Shown: one piece after another, positions 46,351 to 54,142 of the stretch
Layout: every line of letters begins with the position of its first letter
Position numbering within the stretch: the stretch's first letter is position 1
Origin: Neptunomonas antarctica
GTDB lineage: Bacteria > Pseudomonadota > Gammaproteobacteria > Pseudomonadales > Balneatricaceae
DNA: 64,000 bases
NCBI RefSeq assembly: GCF_001305295.1
Contig: NZ_LJSI01000028.1
Span: 89,702 to 153,701, forward strand
Reading direction: 5' to 3'
Notes under the pieces: model-generated
Databases searched by the model: none
What the model was told of the DNA's origin: nothing
The model's input: the letters and a program-made list of their open reading frames with translations, nothing else
Made by a program: the position numbers and the translations under genes

Positions 46351-46632
46351 GTGAAAAAATTATTATTTATTGGATTAATCGGTTTTGGTGGATGGCAGTA
46401 TTACTCAAACAACATTGAGGAAAAAAATTCATTTTCTAATGTCTCATTCTCAGCACCAATTCAAACCAAAACGCAGACGGTCCCTCGGCCATCATATACA
46501 TGTGACGGCCGACAGCATTGCTCACAAATGAGATCATACGAAGAAGCAAAATACTTTATTAGTCATTGCCCAAATACTAAAATGGATGGTGACCATGATG
46601 GCATTCCCTGCGAAAGACAATTTAATAAGTGA
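46351..46632 (+). CDS. Excalibur-domain small secreted or anchored protein
   Basis: Protein of 93 residues. A short hydrophobic N-terminus (LLFIGLIGFGGWQYY) acts as signal or anchor. The C-terminal half has CDGRQHCSQMRSYEEAKYFI and DGDHDGIPCERQF, the excalibur calcium-binding pattern DxDxDGxxCE. The start is GTG with AAGGA upstream. In other bacteria this domain follows a cold-shock and DUF1294 membrane region; here such a protein is encoded 600 bases downstream. Confidence 0.85.
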   Translation: MKKLLFIGLIGFGGWQYYSNNIEEKNSFSNVSFSAPIQTKTQTVPRPSYTCDGRQHCSQMRSYEEAKYFISHCPNTKMDGDHDGIPCERQFNK

Positions 46633-46806
46633 CTATGGTTAAAGGTCACTCGACCCGATATTTTTTGATATCTGGCCTCTACTGAAATTTACTGAGTTCA
46701 ACCGATGCTTAATAGCTAAAAATCATAATAAGTGCAATATTTTTAAAAATCTATCGCTATGAGTTTTATAGCGGTCTAAGTCGCCACCGTATGAAAAACT
46801 GTCTTT

Positions 46807-47025
46807 CTAACACTCCCGGCCACCATAGACTTCAGCCAGTTCATCCAGCTGCGAGCTGGTGGCATCAAACCCCTTACCATCAAAAGAATACGATACCTTA
46901 ACGCTCTCCGAGCCACGATATAGTTTCACTTGTACTTCTTGGCCGTTCCATACTTTTAACCGGTTCAAAAAGCGGCTGGCCAACTGGCCTGTTGCAAAGG
47001 CATATACTATTTGTGTTTCCATCAT
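46807..47025 (-). CDS. Small conserved-looking hypothetical protein
   Basis: Protein of 72 residues, METQIVYAFATGQLASRFLN onward, soluble, with an alternating strand pattern (EVQVKLYRGSESVKVSYSF) that suggests a small beta sheet. I do not recognise the family. It stands alone, convergent with the excalibur gene and divergent from the DUF1294 gene. Confidence 0.55.
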   Translation of the reverse strand: MMETQIVYAFATGQLASRFLNRLKVWNGQEVQVKLYRGSESVKVSYSFDGKGFDATSSQLDELAEVYGGREC

Positions 47026-47225
47026 CTACTTCAGAGTGCGTGAAAACGCGAAGTGTCGCATAGCTCAAACCGACAGATCAATTATTTACTGTCTTATTAA
47101 CACAACTAATCCATATACAGGCGCCCTTAACATCAAAATAATGAGGCCTGATAACTGCTATTGATAATATACTGCCAACTTTATGTCTCGATTTTAACGT
47201 ATCGCTAAAACACGGAAGAAAACAC

Positions 47226-47927
47226 ATGCGTGATAATGGAAAAATAGTCTCTTGGAATCATGAGAAAGGATTTGGTTTTGTGCAACCGGATAGCGGCCGG
47301 CAAAAAATTTTTATTCATATTAGTGATTTTAAGAATTCACATCGTCGGCCTGAACAAAACCTAGCGGTGAGCTATATCGCCACGACAGATGATTCAGGCC
47401 GCGCCAAGGGGAAATCTATTCTATTTGAAGGTAAAAAGCGCACCCCGAATATAAAAAAACCGGGCCTGTTTAGTATCGCTATGGTGGTCATTTTTACAGC
47501 CTTTGCGCTTCTATCAGTAATTTTTCATACCCTACCCCGTTTAGTGTTGGCTTTTTATCTGCTAATAAGTGTTATCACTTTTATCGCATATGCCATCGAC
47601 AAGTCGGCGGCAATAAAAGGTCGCTGGAGAACTAAGGAAAGTACGCTGCATCTGCTCGCGTTGATAGGTGGCTGGCCGGGTGCTTTGCTGGCACAACAGA
47701 AGTTGCGCCACAAATCGTCCAAGCAAGCATTCCTTTTTATTTTCTGGATAACTGTTGTAATAAATCTTAGCGGTTTTATGTGGTTGCATACCCCGGCTGG
47801 CAGCACTTTTTTATACAACTATGTGCACAACGCTGATATGAAATTTCTGAATCTCATATCAGATATCTCTCTACCAGATTTTGTACAAATATGGCTTTGG
47901 AAGATTGATTACTATTTAAATAAATAG
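47226..47927 (+). CDS. Cold-shock-domain and DUF1294 fusion protein
   Basis: Protein of 233 residues. The N-terminal cold-shock domain (about 1-65) has KGFGFVQPD and KIFIHISDF. The membrane part carries the DUF1294 signature YAIDKSAAIKGRWRTKESTL, then LLALIGGWPGALLAQQKLRHKSSKQAF. Fusion of an RNA-binding fold to this membrane domain is a known architecture with unknown function. The C-terminal tail of about 40 residues is not part of either domain. Confidence 0.9.
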   Translation: MRDNGKIVSWNHEKGFGFVQPDSGRQKIFIHISDFKNSHRRPEQNLAVSYIATTDDSGRAKGKSILFEGKKRTPNIKKPGLFSIAMVVIFTAFALLSVIFHTLPRLVLAFYLLISVITFIAYAIDKSAAIKGRWRTKESTLHLLALIGGWPGALLAQQKLRHKSSKQAFLFIFWITVVINLSGFMWLHTPAGSTFLYNYVHNADMKFLNLISDISLPDFVQIWLWKIDYYLNK

Positions 47928-47932
47928 CGCCC

Positions 47933-48928
47933 TCAATACCCCAACTGTCGATCCACGGCTTCGGGTATCCGCCCTGTCTTATAGTATTCACGTATATTGT
48001 TCGCCACAATTTTACTGGCACTGCTAATACTTGTCGGTGCTGAGATATGCGGTAATATAGTGATGTCAGCATGTGACCAATAAGGATGGTTCACAGGTAA
48101 CGGTTCTTCGTAAAATACATCAAGTACGGCATGTGAGACGATACCGGCACCCAAGGCCGTGATTAAGTCAGCTTGATTCATGGTCGGCCCACGACCGAAG
48201 TTAATAAGGGATACGCCCTGTTTACATTGGGCAAAGCGTGCGGTGCTGAGTAATCCTCGCGTTTGATCTGTTAACGGCAGTAAATTAATCACTATATCGC
48301 TCTGTGCCAGCATAGCTGACAAGCCTTCTTCAGCCGCAAATGTTTGTATATTTTCGAACGATTTATCATGCCGGCTCCAGCCCAAAACGTTAAAGCCATT
48401 AGCGTGCAGGCGTTCGGCACTGAGAGCTCCTAGCTTGCCTAATCCTAAAACACCCACGGTTCGTTCGCTGGCAGCTATATAAGGTCTCTGTAACCACTGA
48501 GCGGCACTTTGTTGGGCTCGATAAGCGGGCATATCCCGGTGTAAGTAGAGTGTCCAGGCTAATACGGCTTCTGCCATAGTGTGCGCTAATGTTGGGTCTA
48601 TCAGCCGTACGATAGGAAACGCAGTGCTCTTTATTAAAGGGTCATTTACTAAAGAGTCAGCTACCGAGAGTTCAGCGACCATCCGCTCTACGCCTGCCCA
48701 TGTACTATGCACCCATTGTAAATTTGGCAGTTGACGTAACTCCGCAGGATCTGGGTTGGCAACCACCGCTAAACTGCATTGCTGTTTCTGCCGGGTAGTC
48801 AGGCTATCGAATAAGCAGACTTCATTATCGGGCAACAATGTGTTTAACACGATCAGCCATTGCTGTGCTTCGGTGTCGGGTATGCGGCTAACGAAAGCGA
48901 TAGGGGGCGAATCAAACAATATACTCAT
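47933..48928 (-). CDS. ghrA: Glyoxylate/hydroxypyruvate reductase A-like dehydrogenase
   Basis: D-isomer-specific 2-hydroxyacid dehydrogenase, 331 residues. It has the NAD(P) motif GVLGLGKLGALSAERL followed by WSRHDKS, whose Arg suits NADPH. The catalytic Arg is in LINFGRGPTMNQADL, the Glu is in VLDVFYEEPLPVNHPYW, and the His is in ILPHISAPTS. It reduces glyoxylate to glycolate or hydroxypyruvate to glycerate, which connects it metabolically to the glc cluster 20 kb away. A terminator lies between it and the upstream ribH2 gene. Confidence 0.88.
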   Translation of the reverse strand: MSILFDSPPIAFVSRIPDTEAQQWLIVLNTLLPDNEVCLFDSLTTRQKQQCSLAVVANPDPAELRQLPNLQWVHSTWAGVERMVAELSVADSLVNDPLIKSTAFPIVRLIDPTLAHTMAEAVLAWTLYLHRDMPAYRAQQSAAQWLQRPYIAASERTVGVLGLGKLGALSAERLHANGFNVLGWSRHDKSFENIQTFAAEEGLSAMLAQSDIVINLLPLTDQTRGLLSTARFAQCKQGVSLINFGRGPTMNQADLITALGAGIVSHAVLDVFYEEPLPVNHPYWSHADITILPHISAPTSISSASKIVANNIREYYKTGRIPEAVDRQLGY

Positions 48929-48943
48929 ATCGATCTCCCTGGA

Positions 48944-48976
48944 AGAAAAAGCAGAACACCCATACGCTCTGCTTTT
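48944..48976 (-). terminator. Terminator between ribH2 and ghrA
   Basis: AAAAGCAGA (48947-48955) and TCTGCTTTT (48968-48976) pair perfectly with a 12-base loop. On the minus strand the stem ends in a T-run. It lies between the two minus-strand genes, just upstream of the ghrA start. Confidence 0.65.
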
Positions 48977-49013
48977 ATTTACATTAGGTTGGTTTTATAT
49001 GAAGTTGGTTTTC

Positions 49014-49039
49014 AGCCAGCTTTTTATATCAAGCTGGCT
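49014..49039 (-). terminator. Hairpin across the ribH2 stop codon
   Basis: AGCCAGCTT (49014-49022) and AAGCTGGCT (49031-49039) pair perfectly; the ribH2 stop (49024-49026) is in the loop. No T-run follows directly, so it may protect the mRNA end while the next hairpin terminates. Confidence 0.4.
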
Positions 49040-49518
49040 TTAGCTGATGCGGTCAGACGGATAGCTCCATCACAGGCACCGCCCAGTTCGTGACCCTTTT
49101 TGAGAAAATGACGAATAAAGTATTCACTATGTTCATCATGCTCATGGAAGTGATGAGGCGTTAATACTGCCGTTAATACCGGCACTTCGGTTTCCAACTG
49201 GACTTGCATTAAGCCATTGCATACCGCTTGCGCTACAAAATCGTGACGATAAATACCGCCATCAACCACTAGCCCACTACACGCGATCGCTGCGTAGCGC
49301 CCGCTTTTTGCCAACAACTTGGCTTGCAGCGGAATTTCGTACGCGCCGGGTACGGGAAACACATCAATTTTCTCGATATCGTAACCACGTTCGGCCAATT
49401 CAGCCCGAAAGCCCTCTAAGCAGTTAAGAACGATATCGGTATGCCATGAGGCATGAATAAAGGCAATCTTCTGATGGCTGATATTCAGTGGATAGGTATT
49501 CGTTGAGCTCTGATTCAT
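49024..49518 (-). CDS. ribH2: 6,7-dimethyl-8-ribityllumazine synthase, type II (RibH2-like)
   Basis: Penultimate enzyme of riboflavin synthesis. The 164 residues from ATG 49518 begin MNQSSTNTYPLNISHQKIAF. HASWHTDIV, VPGAYEIPLQAKLLAK, DGGIYRHDFVAQAVCNGLMQ and LETEVPVLTAVLTPHHFHEH are close to the RibH2 type known from Brucella and rhizobia rather than to the usual icosahedral RibH. The gene is alone, with no other rib gene near it, and an FMN riboswitch lies about 180 bases upstream. It is thus a second, FMN-repressed copy by inference. Confidence 0.9.
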   Translation of the reverse strand: MNQSSTNTYPLNISHQKIAFIHASWHTDIVLNCLEGFRAELAERGYDIEKIDVFPVPGAYEIPLQAKLLAKSGRYAAIACSGLVVDGGIYRHDFVAQAVCNGLMQVQLETEVPVLTAVLTPHHFHEHDEHSEYFIRHFLKKGHELGGACDGAIRLTASAKASLI

Positions 49519-49698
49519 TGGTAAAATCCATAAAAATGACTGAATCAGGGCGAACGGACAGACAATCAACACCTATAGCAGATGGTCTGCTTGGTATTTA
49601 CAGACGCTAGTAATAGCTATAAATACAAACCGTATAACAAGCTATGTAACACAAGCAAATTATGGCTGTAAGAATGTGATTATCTGACACGCTCTCTA

Positions 49699-49860
49699 TC
49701 ATCCGGACTATAACCGTCGGCTCTGGAGTCTCACCAGATCTGCTGACCCTTCTGAATTAACAGGAGGCGCTCGCGGGCTTACGCAATGAGAATAGCCTAC
49801 GCCACCCCCTGCTTTTACCGCCGGTGGGGAGTTACACCCCGCCCCGAGAACGAAACCGGA
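49699..49860 (-). ncRNA. FMN riboswitch (RFN element)
   Basis: Read on the minus strand, the element contains the conserved blocks TTCTCGGGGCGGGGTG, AACTCCCCACCGGCGGTAA, GCCCGCGAGCG, and near the end CAGCAGATCTGGTGAGA and TATAGTCCGGAT. These are the RFN consensus in the correct order. It binds FMN and should lower expression of ribH2 downstream. I see no clear terminator after it, so control may be at translation or through a long-range stem. Confidence 0.93.
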
Positions 49861-50456
49861 TTAATCCGGCAACCGACTATAAGATTTTTATCAAACGGAG
49901 TCAAAAGAGGATAGCTGCCATTTAATGGTTATTAACTAAATTGGGTATTTGGTGCACGCCGTTGCTCCCGAACACATCAAAAATATGATCATAAACAACC
50001 TGACATCGTACTTCTCTGATTTTAAAACCCATAAAGTAAAAACCCCTAAAAAATAGATTTTTTCAGTAAAAAAACACATTTTTAACTAATCTAGCGCATA
50101 AAAACCGGTATTTGATCGTTTTTTATACATACACATCCGCTTCATTTTTCCTAAAGAAACCACCCTCCATAAAGATCAGGCAGGCTCCGAATATCATGGC
50201 AGGCCTATATCATTGGATTAACACAGACAAAAATAAACTCTATAACAAAGATCGCTAATTCAACTATCGAAGAGCGGCCGAACTAATTACCCGTCTGATT
50301 CTGAAAGGTTGCAGATTAAATCCACCGGAGACTAAGTAAATAAATATACTTGTGCTAGAATCAACTTTGTACATATTCTATGTGCCGTTTTTTTAAACAC
50401 GATATCCTATATTAATACTCCATTCGTTATTTCGCGCAAAGGCACTTTACAAAGCA
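49861..50456. other. AT-rich gene-free region
   Basis: About 600 bases between the riboswitch promoter and the next gene. It is AT-rich with several A and T runs (around 50040-50085). I find no frame with a ribosome site, no tRNA-like fold and no repeat. The right end should contain the promoter of the 50457 gene. Confidence 0.5.
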
Positions 50457-50681
50457 ATGACAGAAGATGAATTCTTTTCCAAGCTAAGCTCTTACAGTAT
50501 TGAGCAGCTTAATCAGATCCAAATCAAGCTCGATAGCATCGCTGACGAAAAAAGGCGTAAGGTAGAAAAACGCAAAGCAGCGATGAAAGTCCAACCCCGG
50601 AAAAGCAGCGATGTTGAAAAAATGGCTGATGAAATGGGGCTCGACCTTAGTAGTCTGATGCGTGAGATTTCTCGCCGCTAG
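50457..50681 (+). CDS. Small coiled-coil protein, H-NS-N-terminus-like
   Basis: Protein of 74 residues, highly charged. The first half, FFSKLSSYSIEQLNQIQIKL, and the following Lys/Arg-rich helix resemble the oligomerisation part of H-NS-family proteins. The second half, KMADEMGLDLSSLMREISRR, lacks the usual RGR-containing DNA-binding loop. It may be a natural truncated H-NS modulator or an unrelated helix-rich protein. Its stop abuts the end of the convergent LysR gene (50681/50682). Confidence 0.6.
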   Translation: MTEDEFFSKLSSYSIEQLNQIQIKLDSIADEKRRKVEKRKAAMKVQPRKSSDVEKMADEMGLDLSSLMREISRR

Positions 50682-51563
50682 CTAGCCGAATACCTTTTGT
50701 AGCTTTTCCTGTAACAATGTCCCGGCTCGGCCTAATGGTTCATTTTTTCGGAAAACCAGCAGAGGTGAATATGAATATCGGGAACCTCCCTGATAATCAA
50801 CCTCCTGCAACGCTCCACTGCGTATTTCTTGCCGGATTTGTTCTATTGGCATCCAACCAAACCCCAAACCCTGCAATAACGCCTCTTTTTTGGTTCTGAA
50901 ATCACTAAGGTAAAAAACCCGTTCACCACCAAAAGTCTGCAATCCGCCATAAGCAGAACTGTAGCTCGAATCATGCACAGTCAACTCCACATGTGCATGC
51001 AACTCACTCGTATCAAGTTGTTGGCGCATCGCCAACGGATGGTCACGACTCACGACCAGCACTGCTTCCAATTCTTTAAGCGAACGCGCACTAAAAGCCG
51101 GATCTGCCTGATAGTCCAACACCAACATCAGATCCGCTGGTTGTTGTTCGAAGCGTTGCTGAACTCCACCCAAAAACTCAATACGAAACTGAATCCGGGT
51201 AGGAATTTCAAGATCAATCATCTCCTTTAATACACGCAATACCGGCTCAGTCGGCAGCATGCCGTCCACGACCAACTCCAGTTTAGGCTCCCAGCCCTCT
51301 GAAAAGTGCTCTACAAGACGTCCGACATAATCAGCCTGATGCAACAAGCGACGCCCCTCTTCGAGTATTCGCAGGCCCACCGGCGTCAACTCTGCGCGGT
51401 AACTCGATCGATCAAATACCTGCGTACCTAACTGCTGCTCCAGTTTATTGACTTGATAACTAACGGATGACTGTGTTTTGTGCAGTTGCTCTGCTGCTTT
51501 TGCAAAACTACCGGTATCCACCACCGCAATCAGCACTCTAAGGGATTCTAAATCTACTGCCAT
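50682..51563 (-). CDS. LysR-family regulator, probable regulator of hppD
   Basis: Regulator of 293 residues with an N-terminal helix-turn-helix GSFAKAAEQLHKTQSSVSYQ and QLGTQVFDRSSYRAELTPVG. The effector domain starts near residue 90, with ELVVDGMLPTEPVLRVLKEM. It is divergent from the 4-hydroxyphenylpyruvate dioxygenase gene with 156 bases between the starts, the usual arrangement of a LysR regulator with its target. Confidence 0.9.
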   Translation of the reverse strand: MAVDLESLRVLIAVVDTGSFAKAAEQLHKTQSSVSYQVNKLEQQLGTQVFDRSSYRAELTPVGLRILEEGRRLLHQADYVGRLVEHFSEGWEPKLELVVDGMLPTEPVLRVLKEMIDLEIPTRIQFRIEFLGGVQQRFEQQPADLMLVLDYQADPAFSARSLKELEAVLVVSRDHPLAMRQQLDTSELHAHVELTVHDSSYSSAYGGLQTFGGERVFYLSDFRTKKEALLQGLGFGWMPIEQIRQEIRSGALQEVDYQGGSRYSYSPLLVFRKNEPLGRAGTLLQEKLQKVFG

Positions 51564-51719
51564 AAAACACCATCTATTTATTGGATCAAGATAGGTTAAA
51601 TATTACGCTTTTTTTGAACATGCGGACAGACTAACGTGTTTATCAACAGCGCTATAAGAACAACACATTATAAAAATGCCCTATACAGCCACAAAGGGCA
51701 GACACACAGAGGATATGAA

Positions 51720-52760
51720 ATGAGTGTAGAAAAGAATCCAATAGGCCTACGCGGTATAGAGTTCACCGAATTTACCAGCCAGGATGCTGGTTTTATGGAC
51801 AGTGTCTTTTCAGCATTCGGTTTTTCTAAACTCAAACGTCATCATGAGAAAGAGATTTACTATTACAACCAGAACGACATCCATTTTCTACTTAACAACG
51901 AAAAAACCGGTTTCTCGGCAGACTTCACACGCCACCACGGTCCCGCCATTTGCTCAATGGGATGGCGTGTTGATAATGCAGAAGCAGCACTCAAAGAAGC
52001 CGTTAAGCGCGGCGCGAAGGCGGCGGATCCATCCCAAACCGATCATCCCTATCCGGCCATTTACGGTATTGGTGATAGCCTGATTTACTTTATCGATAAA
52101 TATGGCAAACGCGGTTCCATTTACAATGATGACTTTGTTGCTCTGGATACGCCTCATATCGTTGAAAGTCTCGGCTTTATTGAGATAGATCATCTCACCA
52201 ATAATGTCTACAAAGGCACTATGCACACCTGGGCAAATTTTTATAAAAATATTTTTGGTTTTGAAGAAGTTCGCTATTTTGATATTAAAGGCAAGAAAAC
52301 AGCATTGATTTCTTATGCGCTACGCTCACCTGATGGTAGCTTTTGTATCCCGATCAACGAGGGTAAGGACGATAATAATAATCAAATTGATGAGTATCTG
52401 GGCCAATACAACGGTCCCGGTGTGCAGCATATCGCGTTCCGTTCTGACGATCTGTTAGCATCGCTCGACAAAATGGATCATAGCATTATTGATACACTGG
52501 ATATTAATGATGATTATTATGATGAAGTCTTTAATCGCGTGCCTAATGTCACAGAAGACCGTAACAGAATTAAGCAACATCAAGTGCTAGTCGATGGCGA
52601 TGAAGAGGGGTATTTGTTACAGATATTTACTAAAAACCTGTTCGGACCCATCTTTATTGAGCTCATTCAGCGCAAAGAAAACCTGGGCTTTGGTGAAGGA
52701 AACTTCAAGGCCTTATTCGAATCTATTGAACGGGATCAGGAAAAAAGAGGGGTGATTTAA
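51720..52760 (+). CDS. hppD: 4-hydroxyphenylpyruvate dioxygenase
   Basis: Non-haem iron enzyme that converts 4-hydroxyphenylpyruvate to homogentisate in tyrosine breakdown. The 346 residues form two VOC domains. The iron ligands are expected in IDHLTNNVYKG (His), GPGVQHIAFRSDDL (His) and LFGPIFIELIQRK (Glu), all present. GEGNFKALFESIERDQEKRG is the conserved C-terminal helix. ATG 51720 with AGAGGAT 5 bases upstream was chosen over the frame to 51636. Homogentisate dioxygenase is not in this window. Confidence 0.95.
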   Translation: MSVEKNPIGLRGIEFTEFTSQDAGFMDSVFSAFGFSKLKRHHEKEIYYYNQNDIHFLLNNEKTGFSADFTRHHGPAICSMGWRVDNAEAALKEAVKRGAKAADPSQTDHPYPAIYGIGDSLIYFIDKYGKRGSIYNDDFVALDTPHIVESLGFIEIDHLTNNVYKGTMHTWANFYKNIFGFEEVRYFDIKGKKTALISYALRSPDGSFCIPINEGKDDNNNQIDEYLGQYNGPGVQHIAFRSDDLLASLDKMDHSIIDTLDINDDYYDEVFNRVPNVTEDRNRIKQHQVLVDGDEEGYLLQIFTKNLFGPIFIELIQRKENLGFGEGNFKALFESIERDQEKRGVI

Positions 52761-52908
52761 TCTCTGTCCATAATTGCACCTGAAGACCAGACTATGGCAG
52801 GTACATTGGTGCAACGCGCGTTCAAACCGGGGGCCTGATTATGTGATAACTGACTCAGCGCGAAGCAAGGCGATCGATGCAGACTGTTAAGGTAAACTGT
52901 TTATAAAT

Positions 52909-52933
52909 GTGGCCTCCCTTCAGCGAAGGCCAC
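52909..52933. terminator. Convergent terminator between hppD and the hydrolase gene
   Basis: GTGGCCT (52909-52915) and AGGCCAC (52927-52933) pair around an 11-base loop. The plus strand continues AAGGTTTTC and the minus strand ATTTATAAAC. It lies between two converging genes and may serve both. Confidence 0.6.
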
Positions 52934-52962
52934 AAGGTTTTCACGGTGCACGGGAACAGACT

Positions 52963-53880
52963 TTATTTTTGAAGGTGCTTGTCGAAGAATTCAAGCGTTC
53001 GAGTCCAAGCTAATTCCGCTTCTTTTTCAGCATAACGCCCCGTAGAATCGTTATGAAAGCCATGATTAACACCGTCATACACATAAGAAGTGTAATCGAC
53101 GCCATTAGCTTTCAGGCTAGCTTCGTATTGTACCCGAGTACCGTTCACACGATCATCAAGACCCGCGTATTGCAGCAACAACGGCGCGCTAATATTTTTT
53201 TGCAATTCTTCAGCAGCGGGAGTGCCATAAAAAGGGACACCGGCATCCAAATCATCACCGAGCGTAGCCGCAAGCATATTGACGATGTAGCCACCAAAAC
53301 AAAAACCAACGGCACCTAGTTTTCCGTTACTCAATTCATCTGACTTCATGAACTGAGCAGCCGCAATAAAGTCTTCCTCAATTTTACTGCGATCAAGAGC
53401 GCTTTGCAGAGCGCGACCCTCATCATCATTACCCGGATAACCACCGACTGAATACAGAGCATCGGGTGCGAAGGCGATATAACCTTTCACCGCAAGACGC
53501 CGTGCAACATCTTCAATATATGGGTTTAACCCGCGGTTTTCATGAACTACTATAACAACGGGCGCTTTCCCTTTTAGCTCACGTGGCACGACTAGGTAAC
53601 CACGGCCTTCCCCATACCCTTTAGGCGATGGAAAAGTGACATAGGTTGCCTTAATCAACGCATCGTTGAACGATACCTGCTCCGCTTCTGCATAGTTAGG
53701 AATCAACGCAGCAGTCAGAAAACTCATGCTATAACCGAGTGCCGTTAATGTGCCTAGTTTTTTCATAAAGCTTCGACGATCGATCAGACCATGCGCGTAC
53801 TCGTCATACCAGTTAAACGCTTCTTGGGGAATCGGTCTTGTTTCTACAGATGCCTGTGTGGATGGACACGGTATATTCAT
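52963..53880 (-). CDS. Dienelactone-hydrolase-family protein with an internal Tat-like segment
   Basis: Alpha/beta hydrolase of 305 residues from ATG 53880. The N-terminal 45 residues (AFNWYDEYAHGLIDRRSFMK) precede a twin-arginine-like RRSFMKKLG and a hydrophobic stretch ending near NYAEAEQ. This pattern occurs in a known subgroup of exported dienelactone hydrolases. The catalytic Cys is in GAVGFCFGGYIVNML, the Asp in AGLDDRVNG, and the His in DGVNHGFHND. The substrate is unknown; closeness to hppD is only suggestive of aromatic metabolism. It lies alone, convergent to hppD. Confidence 0.88.
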   Translation of the reverse strand: MNIPCPSTQASVETRPIPQEAFNWYDEYAHGLIDRRSFMKKLGTLTALGYSMSFLTAALIPNYAEAEQVSFNDALIKATYVTFPSPKGYGEGRGYLVVPRELKGKAPVVIVVHENRGLNPYIEDVARRLAVKGYIAFAPDALYSVGGYPGNDDEGRALQSALDRSKIEEDFIAAAQFMKSDELSNGKLGAVGFCFGGYIVNMLAATLGDDLDAGVPFYGTPAAEELQKNISAPLLLQYAGLDDRVNGTRVQYEASLKANGVDYTSYVYDGVNHGFHNDSTGRYAEKEAELAWTRTLEFFDKHLQK

Positions 53881-54142
53881 CACTAGTTTCTCCGGTTTGT
53901 AATGATTGTTAACACACCCTTTGCCGTATATTTCAATTCTACTTGCTTGCCCTAAAGCTAAAGGGTCTTTGAGTAGACAGAGGTTAGACACCTGCGGTTC
54001 CCTGATTAGCTACCAGTAAGCCAGATCTTTTTATCTATACTAATAATATACAATAATAACGCCAACAGTGACGGCAGCGATAGAGCCTCTTAATCCGCTT
54101 ACTGCTACGATATTCCTTGCTGCTAAATATTTCATCAACTTC

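Noticed and set aside
49861..50456. Possible small RNA gene in the AT-rich region
   Set aside because: A and T runs are present but no stem followed by a T-run and no promoter pair could be defined with confidence.
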